From Candidatus Njordarchaeota archaeon (GTDB lineage Archaea > Asgardarchaeota > Njordarchaeia > Njordarchaeales > Njordarchaeaceae), in assembly GCA_029856055.1 (NCBI GenBank), contig JAHQWF010000139.1:1-14632 (forward strand): 14,632 bases of DNA, in the 5' to 3' direction. The position numbers and the translations under genes were made by a program. This document shows positions 6,246 to 13,737 of the stretch, piece after piece (the stretch's first letter is position 1; each line of letters opens with the position of its first letter). The notes below the pieces were generated by a model, which was given only the letters and a program-made list of their open reading frames with translations, did not search any database and was not told where the DNA came from.

Positions 6246-8339
6246 ATGTACGCTGAGTATGCTTGGTTAATACCAGCTATACCCTTAATATTGAGTCCAG
6301 TAGCACTTATATTTGGAAGGAAATTACCTAAGGAAGGTGCTGAGCTAGGTATACTAGGTACATCACTATCTTTTGTACTAGCATTAATCGTTTCTACCGA
6401 ATACTTACTATATCACTATCAAGAAAGCTATGTAGAGTACCCATGGATTGATTTAGGTACTTTTAAGCTCAATTTTATAGTGATGGTAGATCCTCTCTCT
6501 ATTGTTATGATGGATATAGTTTGTTTAATAGCAACACTAATCATGATATATTCATTAGGCTACATGCATGGAGAAGAGGGCTTGGCTAGATACTTCTCCG
6601 AGATGCTATTATTCGCTGGAAGTATGCTTACAATAGTTATGGCGGGAGACCTATTACTTTTATTCATTGGATGGGAGCTCGTAGGTGTGAGCTCGTACTT
6701 ACTAATAGGATTCTGGTATGCTAGACCTCCTGCAGCTAGCGCTGCAAAGAAAGCCTTTCTAACTACACGTATGGGAGATATATTCATGTTAGCTGGCATA
6801 GCATACCTCTACTCGCAATTCTCTAGTCTAAATATAATTGAATTAAACTCACTAGCACCGACACTAGCATTATTAGATCCAAGAATGCTAACTCTCGTAG
6901 GAATATTCCTCTTCATAGGAGCTATGGGTAAATCTGCTCAATTCCCTCTTATGGCTTGGTTGTGGGATGCTATGGAAGGTCCAACAACTGTTTCCGCTAT
7001 CCTACATAGCTCAACGATGGTTAAGGCTGGTGTATACTTAGTACTAAGAATATACCCAATAATTGTGGCCTCTCCAACCACAATGCAATTCATAGCTTAC
7101 GTAGGATCGTTCACCGCATTCATAGCTGCAACCTTAGCTCTCGTTGAATGGGATATTAAAAGAATACTGGCTTACTCCACAATAAGTCAGATAGGCTACA
7201 TGATGTCAGCACTAGGTGTAGGTGGTTTCGCTGTAGGCTATCTGCACTTAATAAGTCACGCATTCTTTAAAGCGTTATTATTCCTTTGCGCGGGAAGCGT
7301 GGTTCATGTAATGCATGAGATCGTTCATGATCCTTGGCTCTCTAGGGACATGAGGTATATGGGTGGGTTATTTAAGCCCATGAGAATTACAGCATGGACA
7401 ATGCTTATAGGCGGTTTAGCTTTAGCTGGTATATTTCCATTATCGGGCTTCTGGAGTAAAGATGCTGTTATAGAAGCTGCATTTGAGGCGGGAGATCCTA
7501 TTGTTTATTGGTTACTTGTCATTACAGCCTTTTTAACAGCATTCTATATAATGAGATTATGGTTTAATACATTTTGGAGTGATTTAAGAGCTCCTAAATT
7601 GCTGGAGTCGCATGGAGAGAAGTATAAGAAAAGAATACATTTACATGAGTCACCACCCGTTATGACTGGGCCATTAATAGTGCTAGCCGCGATAACTGTC
7701 GCGTTAGGTGTTATTATACCTTTCTTTGAGCATAGTTTCATTGAATTTCTAGCAACTTATCTTGAACCGTATCATATATATTTAAGTGAAGAAGGCATCG
7801 CTAGTGTTCACTATGTCCCCATAGTTAAAGGCTTCATGATAGAAGGCATTCCCGTTGCTATTATTTCTCTTAGCTTCGCATTAGTGGGAATTTGGATAGC
7901 CTATGAGGGTTACGCAACTAAGAGGCTAAATACGGAGGCTATAGCCACTAAGAGTCTAGGTAAAATAATTTCCAAGATATTAGAGAGCAAGTATGGTCTT
8001 GATGCATTTTACCTACTATTATCTGAGAAATTAGCTTGGAAGGGCATATCTAGGGGCTTAAGTTGGTTCGATAGAAACATTGTTGATGGTATTGTCAATC
8101 TAGTAGGATTAACTGGATTAGGTATCGCCAAAATGTCAGATATTTTCGATAGATATGGCATTGATGGCTTGGTTAACGCTATAGGAGACACATTAAAGTG
8201 GTTTGGCGGTAGACTTAGAAGAATCGAAATAGGAGTCATTGAGATTTACGCTCTACTTATAGCTCTTGGAACTTTGTTTATTTTTATTTATGGTCTGTAT
8301 TTGATGGGGTATCCCATATTGGGTTTTATTTTTGGATGA
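6246..8339 (+). CDS. nuoL: Complex I antiporter-like subunit L (NuoL, ND5-like)
   Basis: This is the largest pump subunit, 697 residues, at the distal end of the membrane arm. Key residues are in place: Glu144 in IGWELVGVSSYLLIGFW (141-157), Lys229 in GAMGKSAQFPLMAWLWDAM, Lys260 in LHSSTMVKAGVYL, His334 and His338 in YLHLISHAFFKALLFL with Lys342, and the terminal Lys405-Asp406 in FPLSGFWSKDAVI. The Lys at the end of the channel and the long C-terminus separate L from M and N. Residues ~555-660 form the expected long lateral helix region, rich in charged and amphipathic segments, and a last hydrophobic helix (about 667-695) anchors it. Mrp-type MrpA is an alternative relative, but the neighbours rule it out. 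GGTGAG (6235-6240) is the SD, inside the end of nuoK. Confidence 0.96.
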   Translation: MYAEYAWLIPAIPLILSPVALIFGRKLPKEGAELGILGTSLSFVLALIVSTEYLLYHYQESYVEYPWIDLGTFKLNFIVMVDPLSIVMMDIVCLIATLIMIYSLGYMHGEEGLARYFSEMLLFAGSMLTIVMAGDLLLLFIGWELVGVSSYLLIGFWYARPPAASAAKKAFLTTRMGDIFMLAGIAYLYSQFSSLNIIELNSLAPTLALLDPRMLTLVGIFLFIGAMGKSAQFPLMAWLWDAMEGPTTVSAILHSSTMVKAGVYLVLRIYPIIVASPTTMQFIAYVGSFTAFIAATLALVEWDIKRILAYSTISQIGYMMSALGVGGFAVGYLHLISHAFFKALLFLCAGSVVHVMHEIVHDPWLSRDMRYMGGLFKPMRITAWTMLIGGLALAGIFPLSGFWSKDAVIEAAFEAGDPIVYWLLVITAFLTAFYIMRLWFNTFWSDLRAPKLLESHGEKYKKRIHLHESPPVMTGPLIVLAAITVALGVIIPFFEHSFIEFLATYLEPYHIYLSEEGIASVHYVPIVKGFMIEGIPVAIISLSFALVGIWIAYEGYATKRLNTEAIATKSLGKIISKILESKYGLDAFYLLLSEKLAWKGISRGLSWFDRNIVDGIVNLVGLTGLGIAKMSDIFDRYGIDGLVNAIGDTLKWFGGRLRRIEIGVIEIYALLIALGTLFIFIYGLYLMGYPILGFIFG

Positions 8340-8349
8340 GGTGATGTGA

Positions 8350-9846
8350 ATGGAAGCATTCCCATTTGAATTATCAATAGTTTTATGGCTACCTATACTT
8401 GCTTCGCCAATAGCATATTTTGTTGGACTAGCTAGCAAAAAAGCTTCGAGATGGTTAGCAATAATCGTCAGCTTAATCGACTTGATACTCTCTCTACATT
8501 TGGCTTTAATATTCTGGGTCAATGGTTATTATACTACAACTAACCTTTACTTTGTTGATTTATTTAATTGGGTTCCTTCGGTAGGAATAACTTATTATAT
8601 AGGCGTTGATGGATTCAGCATGATAATGGTTCTTCTATCTACAATACTTTCCTTGTCCGCTGTCATCGCCAGCAATCATATTCATGACTCAGAACACTTG
8701 TATTATGCCCTATTCCTACTGCTCGAGACATCATTAATAGGAGTATTCGTCTCGTTTGACTTATTCCTATTCTACATATTCTGGGAGCTAGTACTAGTAC
8801 CGATGTACTTCCTTATAGCTGTTTGGGGCGGTCCCAAGCGAAAATATGCAGCAATAAAGTTCTTTATCTATACCCATGTTGGAAGCGTCATAATGCTAAT
8901 AGCATTCTTCTACGTATACTGGAACACGCCTTCAGTAATAGGGATGTATTCCTTCAATCTTTTCAACATGGTTAAAACAGGAGCTCAATTAGCTCTAACT
9001 ATACAGATATACTTATTCCTAGCATTATTCATTGGGTTTGGAATAAAAGTTCCAATAGTACCATTCCATACCTGGCTACCAGATGCGCATGTTGAGGCTC
9101 CATCACCAATATCAGTGATCTTAGCTGGAGTTCTTCTGAAGATGGGTGGTTACGGTATCCTTAGGATTGCTCTACCAATGTTCCCTAATGCGGCTAAGTT
9201 ATTAGCTTGGTATCTAGCTATTATTGGTGTTATAAACATCTTCTACGCTGGTTTTGTAGCTATGTGGCAATTAGATATAAAGAGGTTAATAGCGTACTCC
9301 AGTATTGCTCATATGGGTATAGTTGTGCTAGGTTCTGTCACAGGTAACACACCTGGTGTTGCAGGAGCAATATACATGATGTTTGCTCACGGATTAATTA
9401 ATGGATTATTATTCTTGTTAGCTGGTGTATACAAGCATCATGTTCATTCAAGGATGATTCCAGATATAGCTGGCTTAACTCATAAAATGCCTTTAACCTC
9501 CGCGTTTTTAGTGATTGGTGGATTTGCTGGTCTAGGTTTACCAGGGTTAGCAGCATTTGTCGCAGAGTTCTTAGCGATTCTAGGAGCATTTTATACGTGG
9601 GGTCTTTCAATAGCCATTGTGGTCTTTGGGGCGGTGTTGAATGCAGCTTATATCTTATGGGCTATCCAGAGAATTGTTTTTGGTCCTCAGAAAGAGGAGG
9701 AAGAAGTAAAAGATCTTTGTATACCAGAGATAATCTCTTTCACGATATTAACGATATTAATAGTTCTATTAGGTATTTATCCGCCTTTACTTATGACATT
9801 TATAAGGAACCCAGCTACAGCTATAGCTCAATATCTTGCTCCATAA
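8350..9846 (+). CDS. nuoM: Complex I antiporter-like subunit M (NuoM, ND4-like)
   Basis: The 498-residue antiporter-like subunit has about fourteen membrane helices. Seen motifs include FWELVLVPMYFLIAVWGG (144-161) with Glu146, GFGIKVPIVPFHTWLPDAH (229-247) with Lys233, and PSPISVILAGVLLKMGGYG (251-269) with Lys264. They continue with His347 in FAHGLINGLLFLLAG and Glu406 in FVAEFLAILGAF. A Glu rather than Lys at this last position is the mark that distinguishes M from L and N. An essentially perfect archaeal SD, GAGGTGAT (8338-8345), overlaps the nuoL stop and lies 4 nt before the ATG. A conserved LPDAHVEAPSPISVILA core makes the assignment safe. Hydrophobic segments continue to within a few residues of the C-terminus. 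Confidence 0.96.
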   Translation: MEAFPFELSIVLWLPILASPIAYFVGLASKKASRWLAIIVSLIDLILSLHLALIFWVNGYYTTTNLYFVDLFNWVPSVGITYYIGVDGFSMIMVLLSTILSLSAVIASNHIHDSEHLYYALFLLLETSLIGVFVSFDLFLFYIFWELVLVPMYFLIAVWGGPKRKYAAIKFFIYTHVGSVIMLIAFFYVYWNTPSVIGMYSFNLFNMVKTGAQLALTIQIYLFLALFIGFGIKVPIVPFHTWLPDAHVEAPSPISVILAGVLLKMGGYGILRIALPMFPNAAKLLAWYLAIIGVINIFYAGFVAMWQLDIKRLIAYSSIAHMGIVVLGSVTGNTPGVAGAIYMMFAHGLINGLLFLLAGVYKHHVHSRMIPDIAGLTHKMPLTSAFLVIGGFAGLGLPGLAAFVAEFLAILGAFYTWGLSIAIVVFGAVLNAAYILWAIQRIVFGPQKEEEEVKDLCIPEIISFTILTILIVLLGIYPPLLMTFIRNPATAIAQYLAP

Positions 9847-9861
9847 CTTTTTTGAAAAACT

Positions 9862-9868
9862 GGAGGTG
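9862..9868 (+). promoter_or_regulatory. SD site that fixes the nuoN start at TTG 9875
   Basis: GGAGGTG lies 6 nt before TTG 9875 in the nuoM-nuoN gap. It is a near-perfect match to the archaeal anti-SD. The longer frame from TTG 9836 would bury this site inside coding sequence. Confidence 0.75.
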
Positions 9869-9874
9869 CTTCAC

Positions 9875-11293
9875 TTGCTACCTGAAATATCTTACTTACC
9901 AGGGATTTATACAGTTATCCTCATTATTACGATGGGGATAATAGCATCAATCCTCTTGGATAGAAAGAATAGATGGATTGCAGTAATAATAGCTGAGATA
10001 GTGGTTGCTGTATCTATTTTTTATCTCCTGGATACGCCTATTTCTCAGACAGGTTACACGGTATTTGATGAGTTCTCTAGATTTATCTCAATAATATTCT
10101 TGATTACGTCATTTCTAATAATACTATCATTAAGTAGCGAACTCACGGATGTACCTCGATTTGGACTAGCAATAGCATTAATCTTGGCTGCGAATATCGG
10201 TATGATTGTAGCTGTATCCTCATTAAACATAATTCAAATCGTTGTTGGCTGGGAGTTGGCGGGCCTAGCTTCATACGCTGTCATCGCAATAAAAAGAAAA
10301 GATCCGATAGCTATAGAAGCAGCTATGAAATTCTTTATTGTTGGATCTATCGGTTTCGGATTAGCTCTATTTGGTATATCATTCATATTTGGGGCTACTG
10401 GTAGCTTAAATCTAGTTGAGATATCTGCAAAACTAGCTATAGGTTCATATGACTACAACCTAATATTTACTGGATTAATACTACTTATCTCGGGTCTAGG
10501 ATTCAAAATGGCTATAGTGCCTTTCCATGTTTGGATACCAGATACATATGATGGAGCTCCATACTCAATAACCACTTTCCTCGCAGCAGCCTCAAAAACA
10601 ATGGCTTTCGCAGTTGGTCTAAGATTATTTTATCATGGTTTAAACCCAGTTAGCTATATTTGGCGTCCATTATTCGCTATTCTAGCGATAATCACAATGA
10701 CTTATGGGAATCTAGCAGCTTTAGCTCAAAACAAGATGAAAAGACTTCTAGCTTGGAGTAGCATTGCTCATGCTGGTTACATAATTCTATTATTTGGAGC
10801 TTTTGGTTTTTCTGCTAACTTATTGGCAGGCGGTTTATTCCACATATTAATGCACGCCATAATGAAGATCCTCGCTTTTATTGCTGCTGCTTACTTAGCT
10901 TACGTTATAGGTAGCGATTTAATAACTGATTACACTGGTTTGGGACGAACTCAAAAACTTGTTTCGTTCTTCTTAACTATAGATTTATTAGCGTTGGCAG
11001 GTATACCACCACTAGCTGGATTTTGGAGCAAATATATTCTGTTCCTTGGAGTAGTAGAAAGTGGCTATGTTTTTCTCGCTTTAATAGCTGTTATCAATAG
11101 CGCAATATCACTTTACTATTATGCTCGAATAATAAAGTTCCTTTACTTCGAAACTGTAGAGGAACCTAAAGGCGTAGGTACTAGAGGACCCATTAGCTAT
11201 TTAATTCCAGTAGTCTTAACAGGATTGACAATTATTCTGTTAGGCATCAATCCTGATCCACTAATAAATTTCCTGAAAACTGTAGCGCCATAA
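9875..11293 (+). CDS. nuoN: Complex I antiporter-like subunit N (NuoN, ND2-like)
   Basis: This is the third antiporter-like subunit, next to J and K in the assembled complex. From TTG 9875 it has 472 residues. Motifs are VGWELAGLASYAVIAI (125-140) with Glu127, GLGFKMAIVPFHVWIPDTYD (208-227) with Lys212 or close to it, ASKTMAF with the channel Lys (about 241), RLLAWSSIAHAGYI (290-303), HAIMKILAF with Lys331, and GIPPLAGFWSKY with Lys386. The Lys at the final position fits N rather than M. The frame extends 13 codons upstream to TTG 9836, overlapping nuoM, but the SD GGAGGTG at 9862-9868 shows the shorter form is right. It is the last nuo gene, followed by T-rich DNA, and nothing of NuoE, F or G appears after it. 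Confidence 0.94.
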   Translation: MLPEISYLPGIYTVILIITMGIIASILLDRKNRWIAVIIAEIVVAVSIFYLLDTPISQTGYTVFDEFSRFISIIFLITSFLIILSLSSELTDVPRFGLAIALILAANIGMIVAVSSLNIIQIVVGWELAGLASYAVIAIKRKDPIAIEAAMKFFIVGSIGFGLALFGISFIFGATGSLNLVEISAKLAIGSYDYNLIFTGLILLISGLGFKMAIVPFHVWIPDTYDGAPYSITTFLAAASKTMAFAVGLRLFYHGLNPVSYIWRPLFAILAIITMTYGNLAALAQNKMKRLLAWSSIAHAGYIILLFGAFGFSANLLAGGLFHILMHAIMKILAFIAAAYLAYVIGSDLITDYTGLGRTQKLVSFFLTIDLLALAGIPPLAGFWSKYILFLGVVESGYVFLALIAVINSAISLYYYARIIKFLYFETVEEPKGVGTRGPISYLIPVVLTGLTIILLGINPDPLINFLKTVAP

Positions 11294-11295
11294 AC

Positions 11296-11350
11296 TTTTT
11301 CTAACGAAAAATTATTACGTATTTTTAACTATTTCTTTCATTTGGTTTTT
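11296..11350 (+). terminator. T-tracts after nuoN, possible end of the nuo transcript
   Basis: Three T5 runs (11296-11300, 11322-11326, 11346-11350) fall in the 86-nt gap with no hairpin. They could terminate the nuo transcript in the archaeal way. The ATTTTTAA (11321-11328) and GGTTTTTA (11344-11351) stretches could equally be TATA-like boxes for the next gene. Confidence 0.35.
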
Positions 11351-11379
11351 AGTGACTTTCTAATTAGCAGTACTTATTG

Positions 11380-12336
11380 ATGGTAAGAAATATGGAATTA
11401 AACAAGAAGATATTTAGTGACCTGAAGATTTACTATGAGGACAGAAAGAAGATCGTTGATGAAAAGATAAAAGAATGGATAGCGGATATGCCGTTTCTTA
11501 AAGAATTGATCTATGATGCTCTAAGAAATGGTAAGCGATTCAGGGGAGTATTGACTTTAATGATAAGTGATGCGCTAGATGGCGATTTCGATAAAGCTTC
11601 GGAATTCGCAGCTTGTATAGAATTCACTCATGCAGCTACTCTCATACACGATGATGTACTAGATCAACATATATTTAGGCGAGGAAAATACAGTTTATGG
11701 AAAGTATTTGATATTCATAAAGCGATAATAACGGGAGATTTCATTTTTACTTATGCAGGAGTAAGAATCTCGAAAATAAGTGAGAAAGCTTTGGGTATAA
11801 TGAGTAGATCGATCTACAGAACGACACTAGGAATATTACTGGAATCTCTACCATTCAATTATCCAGGACCAAAGAGAGAGGTTTATACCGAAGTCATTAA
11901 ACTTAAGACTGGTGAGCTATTCGCAGGTGCTACTGAACTCGGTGCTTTGGCAACTGGAAATGATGCTTACCGAGGAAACGCATATAGATTCGGATTATTG
12001 CTTGGTGAGGCTTATCAGATAGCTGATGATATATTCGATTTAAGGACTCTAACTAATGATGGAGGAACGATTGATTTAAAGCCAGCTAAATTAGCAATCA
12101 TGCATTTTAGTGATTTAAGTGATGAGGAGGCAAAAGAATTGTGGAAAATAAATGATGCAGAAAAAATAGTCACTATAGCTAAGGAAATAGATCTAGAATC
12201 GAATTTATTTTCTTTATTAAACGAAAAATTGATAGAGATAGAGAGAGATCTAAATTTTTTCCCAGAGAGTAAATTCAAGGCATATATTAGCTTCGTTCCT
12301 AGATTCATGGTAGAGGCAATGATGAGATATGGCTAG
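11380..12336 (+). CDS. Polyprenyl (geranylgeranyl-type) diphosphate synthase
   Basis: This is a trans-isoprenyl diphosphate synthase that extends allylic diphosphates with isopentenyl diphosphate. Numbered from the upstream in-frame TTG at 11377, it shows GKRFRGVL (52-59), the first Asp-rich motif HDDVLD (91-96), FRRGKYS (100-106), KLKTGELFAGA (175-185) and the second Asp-rich motif ADDIFD (216-221). The residues four and five places before the first motif are small (Thr, Ala), as in enzymes making C20 or longer chains; farnesyl synthases usually have an aromatic there. The stretch after the second motif (GGTIDLKPAKLA) is a weak form of the usual Gly-Lys-rich loop. Products could be membrane-lipid GGPP or a longer quinone tail. 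The overlap with a UbiE-like methyltransferase and the nuo operon upstream favour the quinone role. The start is uncertain: TTG 11377, ATG 11380 or ATG 11392; none has a good SD, so a leaderless message is possible. Confidence 0.9.
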   Translation: MVRNMELNKKIFSDLKIYYEDRKKIVDEKIKEWIADMPFLKELIYDALRNGKRFRGVLTLMISDALDGDFDKASEFAACIEFTHAATLIHDDVLDQHIFRRGKYSLWKVFDIHKAIITGDFIFTYAGVRISKISEKALGIMSRSIYRTTLGILLESLPFNYPGPKREVYTEVIKLKTGELFAGATELGALATGNDAYRGNAYRFGLLLGEAYQIADDIFDLRTLTNDGGTIDLKPAKLAIMHFSDLSDEEAKELWKINDAEKIVTIAKEIDLESNLFSLLNEKLIEIERDLNFFPESKFKAYISFVPRFMVEAMMRYG

Positions 12337-13036
12337 TGGAAAACAAAATCTTACTTTTTCTGATTTATCCATCGATGCATGGTCTAAAATAATAAGAGAC
12401 ATTGATAGGTTAAAGCTAATATACGAAGTTGGTAATAATCTGGTTTCTTTCGGGACAATAATGATTTTAAGGCACTTAGCATTGCGTTACGTTTTGGATG
12501 CATCAAGAATAATTGAGGTTGGCAGCGGTCCAGGCACATTTCTAAAAAAATTGCTACGCTTTAAGAATAGTTTAATAATAGCTATTGATGCATCTCCTAA
12601 CCTAATATATTACTCTTCTCGTAGATATAGTGAAATTAATCATATTCTAGCGCTTGCTGAAAACATACCTATAGAAGATAACTCTATAGACGCTATATTC
12701 TGTTCTTTTTCTTTCAGGGATTTCTTTAATAAAGAGAAATTTTTCTCAGAAGCTAGTAGAGTTTTACGTCCAGGTGGAAGATTGATTATTATTGACACCA
12801 ATAATTCAGAAACGATCACAACGAAGTTATTTATACTTTACGTGATGGCCGTAGGTAGAATTTACTCAAAATTACTTTTAAAAAGGAGAAACTTATTAAT
12901 TGGATTGGCAGGAAGCATTAAGAAAATGAAACCTGTTGAGTTCTATGTTGGAAAACTCTATAATGCTGGTTTTAGGAAAGTCGTTTTCAAGAAGTTTTTG
13001 CTTGGAAATGCATTTATTCTAATCGCAGTTAAATAG
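12329..13036 (+). CDS. SAM-dependent methyltransferase, UbiE/MenG-like
   Basis: This is a class I methyltransferase of 235 residues. The SAM site is EVGSGPGT (63-70), followed by an acidic strand end IAIDAS (84-89), LALAENIPIEDNSID (107-121) and RVLRPGGRLIIIDT (144-157). Three features recall demethylmenaquinone/ubiquinone methyltransferases: the N-terminal YEVGNNLVSFG (32-42), like their YDxMNxLxSFG, then SFSFRDF (126-132) at the place of their GLRNV motif, and the length. It likely methylates the ring of an isoprenoid quinone in the cytoplasm, but a different aromatic or lipid substrate cannot be excluded. Its ATG overlaps the end of the prenyl synthase by 8 nt, so the two are translated from one message. 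Confidence 0.85.
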   Translation: MASGKQNLTFSDLSIDAWSKIIRDIDRLKLIYEVGNNLVSFGTIMILRHLALRYVLDASRIIEVGSGPGTFLKKLLRFKNSLIIAIDASPNLIYYSSRRYSEINHILALAENIPIEDNSIDAIFCSFSFRDFFNKEKFFSEASRVLRPGGRLIIIDTNNSETITTKLFILYVMAVGRIYSKLLLKRRNLLIGLAGSIKKMKPVEFYVGKLYNAGFRKVVFKKFLLGNAFILIAVK

Positions 13037-13054
13037 AAAAATAACTTTGATTAT

Positions 13055-13102
13055 TAATTACCTAATTAGTTTCCTCCATATATACGCGAAGAATTAATTA
13101 GG
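13055..13102. promoter_or_regulatory. Three TAATTA boxes, including an 8-bp inverted repeat, upstream of the S component
   Basis: TAATTA occurs at 13055-13060, 13063-13068 and 13095-13100. CCTAATTA (13061-13068) and TAATTAGG (13095-13102) are perfect inverted copies. This spacing could form operator sites for a vitamin-responsive regulator; archaeal riboflavin genes are known to be controlled by RbkR-type regulators, but I cannot confirm its motif here. AT-rich chance is the alternative. Confidence 0.35.
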
Positions 13103-13136
13103 CTACCCAAAAGAGAAAAAATGATAATTTATTGTT

Positions 13137-13142
13137 AAGGTG
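13137..13142 (+). promoter_or_regulatory. SD site that favours the TTG 13150 start
   Basis: AAGGTG lies 7 nt before TTG 13150 and inside the longer frame starting at TTG 13132, so the shorter start is preferred. Confidence 0.5.
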
Positions 13143-13149
13143 CATTATC

Positions 13150-13737
13150 TTGCCTTTAACATCCCGTGAAATCGCTAACATATCTACTCTTACTGCCTTA
13201 TCAGTTGTAATGATGCTTATCGGTTTCGAATACTCATTTATCTATCTTCCATACTTGAAGTTTGATGTAGCTGAGATCCCAGTCTATATGATAGCCCTTT
13301 TATTTGGAACAGTACCTACAATTATTTCAACTATTATTATTACATTAGTAATAGCTATCCGTAACCCTATAGGCGCTTTATTTAAATTTCTTGCAATATT
13401 TATTAATGGAGTTGCACTTTCATCTCTAGTTACTCTAATTAAGAAGAAATCCGAGAAAAACGGTCCATCAAGCAAAACAATTAATTATTTAATACTAGTT
13501 GGATTAGTCTCCATCATAATTAGAAGCATAGCATTAACTATAGCTAATTATTACTTGATAGCTATCCTTTGGGGACCCATAGAGCAGATAGCTAGTTTCT
13601 ATGGATATACGGTAAGCTTATTATTGTTGCTGACATTTGTGTTTAATATTATTCAAGGAATTATTAATGTGATAGGAGCAATACTAATTACGTCTAAACT
13701 ACCTCCTGAGTGGGTTCCAGATTGGTTAAGGCACTAG
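13150..13737 (+). CDS. ECF transporter S component, RibU-like (probable riboflavin uptake)
   Basis: This membrane protein of 195 residues (from TTG 13150) has about six hydrophobic segments. It fits the substrate-binding S component of an energy-coupling factor transporter. The motif LPYLKFDVAEIPVYMIALLF (33-52) closely matches the LKxDxSDIPAL signature of RibU/YpaA riboflavin binders, and the first helix TLTALSVVMMLIGF has the small-residue pattern that S components use to contact the T component. The loop after helix 3 (RNPIGALFKFLA) also fits. A related vitamin cannot be excluded. The downstream ATPase overlaps its end by 16 nt and should be part of the same transporter; the T component must lie outside the window. 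A longer start at TTG 13132 exists but would place the AAGGTG SD within the gene. Confidence 0.82.
   Translation: MPLTSREIANISTLTALSVVMMLIGFEYSFIYLPYLKFDVAEIPVYMIALLFGTVPTIISTIIITLVIAIRNPIGALFKFLAIFINGVALSSLVTLIKKKSEKNGPSSKTINYLILVGLVSIIIRSIALTIANYYLIAILWGPIEQIASFYGYTVSLLLLLTFVFNIIQGIINVIGAILITSKLPPEWVPDWLRH

Noticed and set aside
1162..8522. Several 60-90-codon minus-strand frames inside nuo genes
   Set aside because: All are antisense shadows of strongly conserved complex I genes, without SD sites or recognisable motifs.
9597..9941. A 114-codon + strand frame across the nuoM-nuoN junction
   Set aside because: It lies in another frame of clearly conserved nuoM and nuoN coding sequence, and its translation has no family-like pattern.
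6246..11293. An Mrp antiporter or membrane-bound hydrogenase operon in place of complex I
   Set aside because: NuoI with two clusters, NuoD without the hydrogenase cysteine pairs, ND1-type NuoH, and separate L, M and N all in canonical order show true complex I.
12237..12270. GATAGA/GAGA-rich run resembling a small tandem repeat near the end of the prenyl synthase
   Set aside because: It is short, irregular and explained by coding for a charged helix using AGA/GAG codons.
13037..13131. Possible riboswitch or small RNA before the transporter genes
   Set aside because: No FMN-riboswitch-like conserved blocks or stable GC-paired stems are visible; only AT-rich boxes were found.
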